A stretch of DNA of 64,000 bases from Allotamlana fucoidanivorans (GCF_006265225.1 NZ_VDCS01000001.1:124001-188000), one strand, 5' to 3'; shown: positions 8,664-16,867, numbered from the stretch's first letter. The notes: generated from the letters alone by a model not told the origin. Numbers and translations are program-made.

Positions 8664-9698
8664 CTATTTTAAAAAGTTAGAATATATAATTTCATCTTGA
8701 GGCAAATCATTATTTAATTCCTTACCTATAACAGCATCTTTCTGTGACCATTTAAAACCATCACCAGGACTCAACATATGAATATCTTCTTCAGTTATTA
8801 TATGCCCTTTTATTAACATCCTATTTGTAGCTATGGACCGCTCTAATTTCTCTCTAGCAGCTCTTACCGAATCTTCTATAAAAATCTCCTCCTTCCCAAT
8901 CGAAAGTTCTAAATTTCTAATATCTCGCATCATTCTATAAATACCATCGATAGCTAAAGAACCTGCTTGATCTGTTCCTTTCATTTGCCGATCCAAAGTA
9001 ATATGTTTTTCTATTATTTCTGCTCCCATTGCCACTGCTGCTAGTGGTGTTGCTATACCAATAGTATGATCAGAATAACCAATTGTATACTGTGAATAAT
9101 GTTTTTGTAAATAAGAAATTGTTTTTAAGTTAACATTCTCATATTTTGTAGGATACTCAGAAACACAATGTAAAATAGAGATATTTGAATGATATCTATT
9201 AATAGTATCTAATGCTAAATTCAATTCATTTTCACCAGCCATACCTGTAGAAATTATAATTGGAATCTTTGTTTCTGCTAAAGCAGCTAATAAAGGAAGA
9301 TTTGTTAAGTCTCTCGAAGCAACCTTTAATTTATCAGGAGTGAATAGCTTTAACAAAGACATACAGCCAACAGCACAAAGGGTTTCTATAAAATCTAATC
9401 CTTTATTTTTTGCATATTTATACAACTCAAAATGTTGCTCATCATTCAATTCTAAAAACTCCCTATGCTCTCCATAAGTTTTTCCAAAAGAATTTGGTGT
9501 ATCATAGGGTCTGCTCATTTGAGATGCTGACAACTCCTGAGACAAGTCTCTTTTTGTAAGTTTTACAGCATCCATTATTTTTAATTCTTGATTAAATAAC
9601 TTATCATATATAGGCCTACTTACTACATCTATTAAAAGTTTGGCTACATCTACAGATCCATTATGGTTTTGCCCTATTTCTCCAATTATATATGTCAT
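8664..9698 (-). CDS. neuB: NeuB-like N-acetylneuraminate (nonulosonate) synthase
   Basis: A 344-residue enzyme that condenses phosphoenolpyruvate with an N-acylated hexosamine to give a nine-carbon sialic-type acid. The TIM-barrel part begins with IGEIGQNHNG (5-14) and carries ISTGMAGENE (149-158), LHCVSEYPT (176-184), GYSDHT (207-212) and EKHITLDR (230-237), the standard PEP- and metal-binding positions. A C-terminal SAF/antifreeze-like domain (about 285-344, ERSIATNRMLIKG) is complete. Two places differ from textbook NeuB: residues 103-113 read FIETLCAVGCM instead of a STPFD-type strand, and KVASRD replaces KIASGD. The substrate may therefore not be plain ManNAc. It overlaps the cytidylyltransferase gene by 4 bp. 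Confidence 0.87.
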   Translation of the reverse strand: MTYIIGEIGQNHNGSVDVAKLLIDVVSRPIYDKLFNQELKIMDAVKLTKRDLSQELSASQMSRPYDTPNSFGKTYGEHREFLELNDEQHFELYKYAKNKGLDFIETLCAVGCMSLLKLFTPDKLKVASRDLTNLPLLAALAETKIPIIISTGMAGENELNLALDTINRYHSNISILHCVSEYPTKYENVNLKTISYLQKHYSQYTIGYSDHTIGIATPLAAVAMGAEIIEKHITLDRQMKGTDQAGSLAIDGIYRMMRDIRNLELSIGKEEIFIEDSVRAAREKLERSIATNRMLIKGHIITEEDIHMLSPGDGFKWSQKDAVIGKELNNDLPQDEIIYSNFLK

Positions 9699-10447
9699 TT
9701 TATATTGTTTTTTATTTCTATTTTCATTTTTTCTAATAATTCATCCTGAGACTCTAAAAACTCAACCAAATCCTCATACTTAAAATTAATATTATGAGCT
9801 GTCTTGTACCAATTAAAATAAATATCTTTAAGATTCTCAAAATCGTTCTCTGTATCCAATGTACATCTAATTATTTCTGGCACTTTCTTTTCTATAAATC
9901 TAATATTAAATTGTTCTGGAGATTTATAAATACAATTCGTAACATGTTCAACACATTGTGAATTACCTAATTCTTTTACTTTTTTTAGAGCTTTTACTGA
10001 AACTAATTCCGAAAAAAAACCACTATGTGTTAATATACTTGGTTGCCCACCAACCATAAATGATAAGTAGTCCTCTCCTTTATAATTATCTAAAAGCTCC
10101 TGAATTAAGTTTATATCTAAAAAAGGGTTATCTGAACAAACTCTTATAATTGCATCCAATTCAAATTTTTTTGAACATTCGATAAACCTGTCTAATACAT
10201 TATGCTCAGAACCAAAAAAAACCGGGTAATCGTATTTGCTAGCATATGCTTCTAATTTTTCATCCTTTTGATTTGTAGATGTTGCTAAAACAATTGGGAC
10301 CTCAATTGACAAAGCTTGAAATCTACTCAAAAGTATATCTAAAAAAGTTTTATCCCCGTCAAACTTCCTAATAATTTTTTCTGGAAATCTTGTAGAAGAA
10401 GTTCTGGCTTGAACTATTATTCCCACTCTTTGACTAAAGCTCATCAT
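9695..10447 (-). CDS. SpsF/NeuA-like cytidylyltransferase (CMP-nonulosonate synthase candidate)
   Basis: About 250 residues of a nucleotidyltransferase with GT-A-like fold. After the start comes VGIIVQARTSSTRFPEK, the nucleotide-binding signature of the SpsF/CMP-sugar synthase family, followed by IRVCSDNPFLD (metal/CTP site). I prefer the ATG pair at 10447/10444, because the upstream extension to 10498 (RRIYILKNFVQ...) lacks family character. It should activate the NeuB product with CTP. Transcriptional order is this gene, neuB, phosphatase, with 4-bp and 6-bp spacing. It could also be an SpsF-like spore-coat-type transferase in name, but the neighbours favour a CMP-sugar role. Confidence 0.75.
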   Translation of the reverse strand: MMSFSQRVGIIVQARTSSTRFPEKIIRKFDGDKTFLDILLSRFQALSIEVPIVLATSTNQKDEKLEAYASKYDYPVFFGSEHNVLDRFIECSKKFELDAIIRVCSDNPFLDINLIQELLDNYKGEDYLSFMVGGQPSILTHSGFFSELVSVKALKKVKELGNSQCVEHVTNCIYKSPEQFNIRFIEKKVPEIIRCTLDTENDFENLKDIYFNWYKTAHNINFKYEDLVEFLESQDELLEKMKIEIKNNIK

Positions 10448-10658
10448 CTGAACAAAATTTTTCAATATATAAATACGGCGCAAAAGTAACATATTCACGC
10501 TTATCAGAAATTAAATTCATACTAATTAACTAGTAATTTTATAATTATATAAAGAAACGCCGCCTTACAACGATTTTTCATGTAATAATCACATTTATTT
10601 AAAAATATGGCAGTAGGATAGTATTTAATTGTTTAGGATAGACATTAAGAAGCACCTC

Positions 10659-11534
10659 TCACTTCTCACGACTCATATACAATGTCAAAGCCTTTCTTAA
10701 AGAAATTTCCCAATCTGATATATCAACCTTTAGTTTATCTTGAATTTTAGCAGTATCTAAAACACTATAACTCGGCCGTAAAGCCCCCGTTTTATACATT
10801 TCAGACGGTATAGAAGTTACCTTGATATGTTTGCCCCTTAAAATAGCCCGAGCGAAGTCATACCAAGACATAGCCCCATCATTACTATAATGATAAATAC
10901 CATAATGCTTTTGTTGCCTACTAATAATATTTAATAGTACATGCGCTAAATCTTTGGCATAAGTAGGAGTCCCTATTTGATCTGAAACCACATCTATTTC
11001 ATCTCTAGTTTCAGCCAATCGCAACATGGTTTTCACAAAATTATGCCCATATTCCGAATACAACCAGGAGGTTCTAATAATAAAATAGTTATCGAGTAGT
11101 TGCTGTATAACGTCTTCACCTTTTAACTTTGTAACCCCATACACATTTAACGGATTAGGAATATCACTTTCTTTATAAGGTGTTTTCTGTTGACCATCAA
11201 ACACAAAATCGGTTGAAATATGGATCAATACAACGGCATGTTCCTTGCAGGCCAAAGCCAAATATTTTGGACCTTCAGTATTAATTTTAAAAGCTAGTTC
11301 CTTTTCGGTTTCAGCATTATCAACAGCCGTGTAAGCGGCACAGTTTATACAATAATCAAAAGGGTTCTGTTTAAAATAAGAAGCCACAGCCTGTTCATCT
11401 GTGATATCTAAATCCTGACGATTAACAAACATTAAATTTAGGTTGGAATACTGATTTTCCAAATCTTTTATACAACGCCCTAATTGCCCATCGGCTCCAG
11501 TGACTAATACGTTTATTGGTTTACTCCTTTTCAC
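10659..11534 (-). CDS. rfbD: dTDP-4-dehydrorhamnose reductase
   Basis: A 291-residue NAD(P)H-dependent reductase of the extended SDR type that performs the last step to dTDP-L-rhamnose. It has the Rossmann glycine motif GADGQLG (13-19), NCAAYTAVDNAE (64-75), ISTDFVFDG (106-114) and the catalytic pair Tyr132-x3-Lys136 in VYGVTKLKGE. Length is normal. It is the fourth gene of the rfbB-A-C-D order on the minus strand, separated from rfbC by 148 bp of low-complexity DNA instead of a tight junction. Together with the other three genes it gives a complete pathway. Confidence 0.93.
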   Translation of the reverse strand: MKRSKPINVLVTGADGQLGRCIKDLENQYSNLNLMFVNRQDLDITDEQAVASYFKQNPFDYCINCAAYTAVDNAETEKELAFKINTEGPKYLALACKEHAVVLIHISTDFVFDGQQKTPYKESDIPNPLNVYGVTKLKGEDVIQQLLDNYFIIRTSWLYSEYGHNFVKTMLRLAETRDEIDVVSDQIGTPTYAKDLAHVLLNIISRQQKHYGIYHYSNDGAMSWYDFARAILRGKHIKVTSIPSEMYKTGALRPSYSVLDTAKIQDKLKVDISDWEISLRKALTLYMSREK

Positions 11535-11682
11535 TTTTAATTTTTATTCACTACTCATCTGTCAACAGCACCAAATCACACTTCGACAAGCTCAGTATGA
11601 CATCCAAATTTTTAACTTTATAACTATTTAACCTCTCACCTCTCACCTCTCTCACTTCACTTTTCACCATATAACACAACAA

Positions 11683-12231
11683 CTATTTAACCCCATAACT
11701 TTCTAAACTCGGCAACTTCAAATCCTTCTCAGAAATAATGAGTTCATCTTCCGAAAGCATCCAGTCAATATTTAAAGTCTTATCGTTAAATAAGATTCCC
11801 GCTTCTGAAGCTTTGTTATAAAAGGCATCACATTTATATGAAAACAAAGTATCGTCCTCTAAAACTACAAATCCGTGTGCAAATCCCTTAGGAATAAATA
11901 ATTGCTGATGTTTTATAGCATCCAAAATAATAGAAAAATGTTTTCCATAGGTTTCGGAACCTTCCCTTAAATCCACACAGACATCTAAAACCTTGCCTTT
12001 TATCACACGAACCAATTTTGTCTGAGCATGCGCACCTCTTTGATAATGCAGCCCCCTTAAAACGCCTTTCGACGATTTAGATTGATTATCTTGAACAAAA
12101 GTAATGGCTTGCCCCGTTAATTCTTGAAACGTCTTTGCATTGAAACTCTCAAAAAAATACCCACGTTCATCTTCAAAAACATCAGGAGTAATAACAAAAC
12201 ACCCCTTTAAATTAGACTCTTCTATTTTCAT
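11683..12231 (-). CDS. rfbC: dTDP-4-dehydrorhamnose 3,5-epimerase
   Basis: A 182-residue cupin epimerase that inverts C3 and C5 of dTDP-4-keto-6-deoxyglucose. Characteristic pieces are FEDERGYFFESFN (19-31), VLRGLHYQ (57-64, catalytic His62), LVRVIKGKVLDVCVDLR and FIPKGFAHGF (112-121). I chose the ATG at 12231, giving MKIEESNLKGCF. The open frame continues to a GTG at 12285, but those 18 residues come from the low-complexity spacer and are not family-like. The enzyme usually works as a dimer in the cytoplasm. It lies between rfbA and rfbD. Confidence 0.93.
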   Translation of the reverse strand: MKIEESNLKGCFVITPDVFEDERGYFFESFNAKTFQELTGQAITFVQDNQSKSSKGVLRGLHYQRGAHAQTKLVRVIKGKVLDVCVDLREGSETYGKHFSIILDAIKHQQLFIPKGFAHGFVVLEDDTLFSYKCDAFYNKASEAGILFNDKTLNIDWMLSEDELIISEKDLKLPSLESYGVK

Positions 12232-12315
12232 TAAACTTGCTTCTTTATTTGCTTTTTCATAAGCTATTTTCACCTCACAATTCACCCCTCACTTCTCACT
12301 TATAACCTCATCACA

Positions 12316-12365
12316 TTTTAACTTTACAACATTATAACCCCTTTCCCATCTCACTGTCATCCTGA
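12316..12365 (+). repeat. 50-bp exact direct repeat, copy 1
   Basis: Begins TTTTAACTTTACAAC and ends CTGTCATCCTGA. It is identical base for base to 12639-12688, at an offset of 323 bp. The duplicate includes the start of a TCATCCTGAGC element, so a segment of spacer appears to have been duplicated after the element arrived. Confidence 0.85.
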
Positions 12366-12638
12366 ACTTAGCACATCCTGAGCTTAGCCTGTACTGAGCG
12401 CAGTCGAAGTATCGAAGTATCGAAACATCTCCTTCCTCCTACATGCCAATCTAAACCCTAACTGTCATGCTGAGCTTATCGAAGCATCTCGTTAAACCCT
12501 AATAATGCTATCACCTCTTCATTCCGCTAAGTTAACTTTATAACTTCTCTCCTTCACCATTTTACTATCATCCTGAGCCCGTCGAAGGATCACCCCTCAC
12601 ACCTCACGTCTCACTTATAACCTTATAACTTTTTAACT

Positions 12639-12688
12639 TTTTAACTTTACAACATTATAACCCCTTTCCCATCTCACTGTCATCCTGA
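12639..12688 (+). repeat. 50-bp exact direct repeat, copy 2
   Basis: Second copy of the 12316-12365 sequence. After the shared 50 bp, copy 1 continues ACTTAGCAC and copy 2 GCTCAGCCTG. Both then contain a GCCTGTACTGAGC..CAGTCGAAG core, so similarity continues with differences beyond the exact match. Confidence 0.85.
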
Positions 12689-12802
12689 GCTCAGCCTGTA
12701 CTGAGCCCAGTCGAAGTATCGAAGAATCACTCCTCACGTCTCACCTTATAACCTCATCACTTTATAACATTGTAACTTCTTCACCTCATCACACTTCACA
12801 TG

Positions 12803-13666
12803 TTACTCCCCAACTAACCTCGTTAAATACGCGCCATACCCACTTTTTAACAATGGCTTAGCTAAATTCAGCAGCTGTTGTCTATCAATAAATCCCATTT
12901 TATAAGCCACTTCTTCTATACACCCAATTTTCTGACCTTGGCGCTCTTCAATTACCTGAACAAACTGAGAGGCTTGCATTAACGATTGAAACGTTCCTGT
13001 ATCTAACCAGGCTGTTCCACGATCTAAAACACTCACATGTAGCGTTCCTTGTTCTAAATAAACTTTATTAACATCGGTAATTTCAAGTTCACCTCTCTGA
13101 CTGGGTGTTATATTTTTGGCTATTTCGACTACAGAGTTATCATAAAAATAAATCCCGGGTACCGCATAATTCGACTTGGGATGTTCTGGCTTTTCTTCAA
13201 TCGAAACAGCCTTATTATCGGCATCAAATTCGACAACGCCGTAACGCTTAGGGTCTAAAACATGATAAGCAAAAATAACGCCTCCCCGAGGTTCTAAATG
13301 CGCTTGTAAGGTTTCGTTTAACCCGGAACCATAAAAAATATTATCTCCTAAAATTAAAGCAACATCGTCGCTCCCTATAAACGCCTCTCCTATTATAAAG
13401 GCTTCTGCTAAACCATTCGGCTCTTCCTGAACAGCATATTGAAATATACATCCATAATCTTTACCATCACCCAAAAGAGCTTTAAATCGCGGTAAATCTT
13501 TTGAAGTTGAAATAATTAATATCTCATGAATGCCTGCCGACATTAAGGTGGTTAATGGATGATAAATCATGGGCTTATCATACACCGGCATAAGTTGCTT
13601 ACTAACCACTTTTGTAAGTGGATATAACCGTGTCCCTGATCCGCCTGCTAATATGATGCCTTTCAT
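12803..13666 (-). CDS. rfbA: Glucose-1-phosphate thymidylyltransferase
   Basis: A 287-residue nucleotidyltransferase making dTDP-glucose from dTTP and glucose-1-phosphate, the entry step of the rhamnose pathway. It has the signature [14 protein letters not shown] (5-18), LGDNIFYG (105-112), [11 protein letters not shown] (154-164), [10 protein letters not shown] and AWLDTGT. Length and motif order are those of RmlA; dTDP-rhamnose normally inhibits this enzyme allosterically. The start ATG at 13666 precedes MKGIILAGG directly. It is flanked on both sides by long repeat-rich spacers. Confidence 0.95.
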   Translation of the reverse strand: MKGIILAGGSGTRLYPLTKVVSKQLMPVYDKPMIYHPLTTLMSAGIHEILIISTSKDLPRFKALLGDGKDYGCIFQYAVQEEPNGLAEAFIIGEAFIGSDDVALILGDNIFYGSGLNETLQAHLEPRGGVIFAYHVLDPKRYGVVEFDADNKAVSIEEKPEHPKSNYAVPGIYFYDNSVVEIAKNITPSQRGELEITDVNKVYLEQGTLHVSVLDRGTAWLDTGTFQSLMQASQFVQVIEERQGQKIGCIEEVAYKMGFIDRQQLLNLAKPLLKSGYGAYLTRLVGE

Positions 13667-13916
13667 TGTTGTTTTATTTTAACACCTGTTACACTAAATC
13701 TATTTTTATAACTCCCTTTGTCATGCTGAGCTTAGCCTATTTCGAACTTGCCGATAGACGAAGTATCTCATTACCAACCCACCGCAATCAAAACCTCCCC
13801 TGTCACCCTGAGCCTAGCTTGTATCGAGCTTGACGAGATATCGAAGGGTCTTCTTACAGGCACACTTCGATTTAAACCTACTCAGTCTTGATGAGCTTAG
13901 CCTGTCGAAGCATTAT
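13667..13916. repeat. Repeat-rich spacer between rfbA and the GIY-YIG gene
   Basis: Contains at least three degenerate copies of the dispersed element: near 13720-13770 (TCATGCTGAGCTTAGCC...GACGAAGTATC), 13802-13853 (TCACCCTGAGCCTAGC...TCGAAGGGTC) and 13885-13912 (GATGAGCTTAGCCTGTCGAAGC). No gene or terminator is visible. Confidence 0.6.
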
Positions 13917-14222
13917 TTATTCTCCACTACCAACCTCTGAATGATTTTTTGAGAACCTAATCAACTTCTCCCAATCTTTATCTATCAATGCTTTCTTCTT
14001 TCTCCTACTCCAGCCTTTTAATTGCTTTTCCTTTTCAATAGCTAAATTTACATCTGTAAATTCTGAATACCATTTTAATGCAACAGGCCTTCTCTTATAT
14101 GTATATGCTAAAATATTAATCCCTTTATTATGCTCAAACAATCTTTTAGTCAAACAAGAAGTTACTCCAACATAATAGGAGGCATCCGAACACTCTAGTA
14201 TATATACATAATAAGTTTTCAT
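13917..14222 (-). CDS. GIY-YIG (URI-type) small endonuclease-like protein
   Basis: A 101-residue single-domain protein. From the ATG at 14222 it reads MKTYYVYILECSDASYYVG, where YVYIL is the GIY strand and YYVG the YIG strand. It continues with the Arg/His helix (TKRLFEHNKG) and the acidic residue in AIEKEKQLKGW, so the nuclease core is intact. The frame could start upstream at a TTG at 14243, but that part is a dispersed GTCGAAGGAT repeat and not coding. Such standalone URI-type genes are common in flavobacteria and their cellular role is unknown. It sits inside the rfb operon between rfbB and rfbA, where no nuclease is needed, which points to a mobile or repeat-linked history. Confidence 0.85.
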   Translation of the reverse strand: MKTYYVYILECSDASYYVGVTSCLTKRLFEHNKGINILAYTYKRRPVALKWYSEFTDVNLAIEKEKQLKGWSRRKKKALIDKDWEKLIRFSKNHSEVGSGE

Positions 14223-14230
14223 GCCTAAAA

Positions 14231-14256
14231 AATCCTTCGACAAGCTCAGGATGACA
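14231..14256 (-). repeat. Dispersed GTCATCCTGAGCTTGTCGAAGG-type element
   Basis: On the minus strand it reads ATGTCATCCTGAGCTTGTCG followed by AAGGATT, the least degraded copy in the window. It lies immediately upstream of the GIY-YIG start at 14222. An inverted-orientation relative is at 11580-11605, and more diverged ones fill the other rfb spacers. Confidence 0.65.
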
Positions 14257-14383
14257 TTATCGTTATTTTTATAAGCTTCATTATTTACTATCTAAAATTC
14301 CTGCCAAACTTTCAAATCTTTATGTGACTTTAATGCTTTCATTTAATCATATAACCTCTTCACTATATAACTACTTAACCTTA

Positions 14384-15451
14384 TCACCTCTTATACTGCT
14401 TCCCATAATATTCCCGATATGCCCCACTCGTAACATGATCTAACCAAGCCTCATTATCTAAATACCAATCAATGGTTATGTTCAATCCTTCTTCAAAAGT
14501 AACCGAAGGTTTCCACCCCAATTCTTTATTAATTTTTGAAGCGTCAATAGCATAACGTAAATCATGCCCTGGACGATCTTTTACATAAGTAATAAGCTTT
14601 TCCGAAGTTCCTGGCGACCTTCCTAAACGTTCATCCATTTGAGCACACAATTCCTTTACTAAATCAATATTCTTCCATTCATTAAAACCACCAATATTAT
14701 ACGTTTCTTTAGTTTTTCCTTTGTGAAACACTAAATCTATAGCTTTGGCATGATCTTTCACATACAGCCAATCACGTGTATAATTCCCATCACCATAAAC
14801 TGGTAATGCCTTATTATTAATGATATTATTGATAAATAATGGGATCAGCTTTTCTGGGAATTGATTTTGTCCATAATTATTAGAACAGTTGGTAATCACA
14901 TATGGAAGCTCATACGTTTCACCATAAGCTCTAACAAAATGATCGGAACTGGCTTTTGAAGCAGAATATGGTGAGTTCGGATCATAAGCCGTCGTTTCAG
15001 TAAACAATCCTGTTTCTCCTAAAGTACCATAAACCTCATCGGTACTCACATGGTAAAACAGCTTATTCTTGAAATCGTCTTTCCAAATTTCTTTAGCCGC
15101 ATTCAACAAATTAACCGTCCCAAGAATATTGGTTCTTACAAAAGCTAACGGATCTTTAATAGATCGGTCTACATGCGATTCAGCTGCCAAATGAATGACC
15201 CCATCAAATCGATGTTTTTGAAAAAGAGCACTAATAAAGCTAGCATCATTAATATCTCCCTTGATAAAATTATAGTTAGGAGAACCTTCAATATCTTTTA
15301 AATTCTCTAGATTCCCCGCATAGGTAAGGGCATCCAAATTAAAAATACTGTAATTCGGATATTTCTCCACAAATAATCGTACAACATGTGATCCAATGAA
15401 CCCAGCACCACCAGTAATTAATATACTTTTTTTATAATTTAAACTATTCAT
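14384..15451 (-). CDS. rfbB: dTDP-glucose 4,6-dehydratase
   Basis: A 355-residue extended SDR enzyme converting dTDP-glucose to dTDP-4-keto-6-deoxyglucose. From the ATG at 15451 (another in-frame ATG is at 15457) it has GGAGFIG (14-20), the catalytic triad region STDEVYG (135-141, with Thr-Asp-Glu) and Tyr161-x3-Lys165 in YSASKASSD. The C-terminus ends normally. I chose 15451/15457 because normal RfbB proteins begin just before KSILITGGAGFIG. Upstream the frame stays open for 87 more codons and encodes a GIY-YIG domain (see the pseudogene entry), so a fused product is formally possible. First of the four rfb genes in transcription order. Confidence 0.94.
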   Translation of the reverse strand: MNSLNYKKSILITGGAGFIGSHVVRLFVEKYPNYSIFNLDALTYAGNLENLKDIEGSPNYNFIKGDINDASFISALFQKHRFDGVIHLAAESHVDRSIKDPLAFVRTNILGTVNLLNAAKEIWKDDFKNKLFYHVSTDEVYGTLGETGLFTETTAYDPNSPYSASKASSDHFVRAYGETYELPYVITNCSNNYGQNQFPEKLIPLFINNIINNKALPVYGDGNYTRDWLYVKDHAKAIDLVFHKGKTKETYNIGGFNEWKNIDLVKELCAQMDERLGRSPGTSEKLITYVKDRPGHDLRYAIDASKINKELGWKPSVTFEEGLNITIDWYLDNEAWLDHVTSGAYREYYGKQYKR

Positions 15452-15475
15452 TGTCATTAAAGTTACTTTTTCTTG

Positions 15476-15735
15476 ACCTGTGAAATAAGATTTAAGACGG
15501 TTACCTAAAAACATTTTGCCATAATGTGTTTTTAAATATTTTTCTCTTCTAATCGCATCTTGCTGACTCAAACATCCCTCAAAATATATCAACTTTAACA
15601 GCCTTCTATTTCTGGTTGAAACTACGCGCCCCAATTGATGAGCCTTAAATCTTGATGGCAAATCTTGGCTATACCCAGTATATTTATTTCCATCCTTTTC
15701 AGAATATAAAATATACACATAATATATCCTTCCAT
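15476..15735 (-). pseudogene. GIY-YIG (URI-type) gene remnant fused in frame to rfbB
   Basis: Translating upstream of rfbB in the same frame gives IYYVYILYSEKDGNKYTGYS, then the Arg/His helix, then AIRREKYLKTHYGK and NRLKSYFTG, where standalone URI proteins usually end. Here no stop follows; the frame runs on through QEKVTL into the RfbB start. In this frame the only start-like codon is the GTG at 15718, inside the first strand, and a stop lies at 15752-15754. In the neighbouring frame, the ATG at 15735 gives MEGYI. A one-base change near 15720 would join it to YVYILYS. I therefore read it as a gene that lost its start by a frameshift and its stop by mutation. Expression as a real fusion cannot be excluded. 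Confidence 0.72.
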
Positions 15736-15795
15736 CATATTTGCCATCATTTCATGGGTTGAAACCTTGCCCCCCTGTGATGAGTATCGTTATAA

Positions 15796-16863
15796 TTATC
15801 TTTTAAATCGTTCTAAAAATTTAATAAAATCTAAGCCTAATAACACGATAAAGGTCAAACAAAACAACAACACACCATAGAATATCTTTGCTCCCATGGA
15901 AACACCGAAAATTTCCCTTTTATTATCAACAAAACCGCTATCTTGCTTTCTGGATAGCACCTCTAAAATCTCACTCTTATCTGCTATTTTTCGGTCAATC
16001 GCAACAAGTTCGCGTCTTAATTCAATATCACTTTTGTATAAGTCGAACTCTTTGGTTTTGTCTTTGTCTGAACTTCCTTCAAACGTGATTCCAATTTCAG
16101 ACTTATTTTTATCTAATAAGGTATTTTCTAACACCCGTTTATAGGTTGATTTAAGAGAATCTGAAACCTCTAAAGCCTGCTCTATAGCTAACTTGTTATT
16201 TGTTAATTCTTCAATATCTTTTTTCTGTTCTTTTACGAAATAAGGATTTGTATTCACATAGTCGATAATTTTTGAGAAGACCAATTGAAAGTTGCTACGC
16301 ACACTTGATTTTAGAGTAATTTGCTGAATATTATGATCATAATCCGTATAATTCTGTAAATAATCCTCATATAATATTGTTGCTGCCACCGTGGAATCCA
16401 ACGTTTTTATATAAGCATCATATTCTTTGATACGCTGATTCTCATTAACAACGGGCTTTATATCAAACTTTAAAATTTTTGCTGCCTTACTCACTTCAAC
16501 ATCTAAAACCCTTCCTAAAACCACCGAATCTTCTTGTGACAACAAATCATTTAAATAGCTGATGGCATTGTACAAATCTTCGCCTGTTTCATAATTCTGC
16601 TTTACTGTAATATAAGACTTGTAAACAGGGGAAGATGTTTTCTGTAAAACAAATCCTAAACCTACACCAATAACGGCCGCAATGACCAATTTTATAGCTT
16701 GTCTTTTTATAAAAAACACCAACCAAACAAAGGCCAAAAATATGTTATAAAAAATACGCCCTATAAACTTAAAAAATCTATCGAAAGCATTGCCTATTAA
16801 CTTAAACAACTGCCCTAAATCTACCTCCTCTGATGGTTGTGCTGATTGTGATTCTTTACTCAT
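15796..16863 (-). CDS. Wzz-like chain-length determinant protein
   Basis: A 355-residue inner-membrane protein. An N-terminal cytoplasmic and amphipathic stretch (1-50) precedes a membrane segment at about 55-72 (AIKLVIAAVIGVGLGFVL). A mostly helical, coiled-coil-rich periplasmic domain (about 75-315) follows, then a second membrane helix near 325-345. This two-helix, central-coil plan with SPVYKSYITVKQNY after the first helix is the Wzz/polysaccharide co-polymerase pattern. It should control glycan chain length with the Wzy-like protein. It starts 4 bp after the DUF6909-like gene ends. There is no C-terminal tyrosine-kinase domain. Confidence 0.75.
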   Translation of the reverse strand: MSKESQSAQPSEEVDLGQLFKLIGNAFDRFFKFIGRIFYNIFLAFVWLVFFIKRQAIKLVIAAVIGVGLGFVLQKTSSPVYKSYITVKQNYETGEDLYNAISYLNDLLSQEDSVVLGRVLDVEVSKAAKILKFDIKPVVNENQRIKEYDAYIKTLDSTVAATILYEDYLQNYTDYDHNIQQITLKSSVRSNFQLVFSKIIDYVNTNPYFVKEQKKDIEELTNNKLAIEQALEVSDSLKSTYKRVLENTLLDKNKSEIGITFEGSSDKDKTKEFDLYKSDIELRRELVAIDRKIADKSEILEVLSRKQDSGFVDNKREIFGVSMGAKIFYGVLLFCLTFIVLLGLDFIKFLERFKR

Positions 16864-16867
16864 AATG

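Larger units (their letters stand above)
12286..12802. repeat. 517-bp gene-free spacer in the rfb operon made of decaying low-complexity and dispersed repeats
   Basis: No credible gene. The plus strand alternates TTATAACTT/TTTTAACTT-like units of 8-10 bp with CTCACCTCTCAC-type pyrimidine runs, interrupted by copies of a TCATCCTGAGC...GTCGAAG element (near 12355-12425, 12464-12490, 12567-12594 and 12679-12730). A 50-bp stretch is duplicated exactly (12316-12365 and 12639-12688). The copies differ in spelling (GAGCTTATCGAAGCATC, GAGCCCGTCGAAGGATC), which suggests old, diverging insertions rather than an ordered array. It separates rfbA from rfbC, which normally abut. Confidence 0.7.

Noticed and set aside
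12286-14400. Possible CRISPR array or ordered tandem array in the rfb spacers
   Set aside because: Repeats are of uneven length and spacing, each copy is spelled differently, and no regular 30-40 bp spacers occur. They are dispersed decaying elements.
15476-15735. GIY-YIG part as an engineered-like functional domain of RfbB
   Set aside because: No usable start at the right place, a frame break at its first strand, and RfbB needs no nuclease. Read as a remnant, while fusion expression remains testable.
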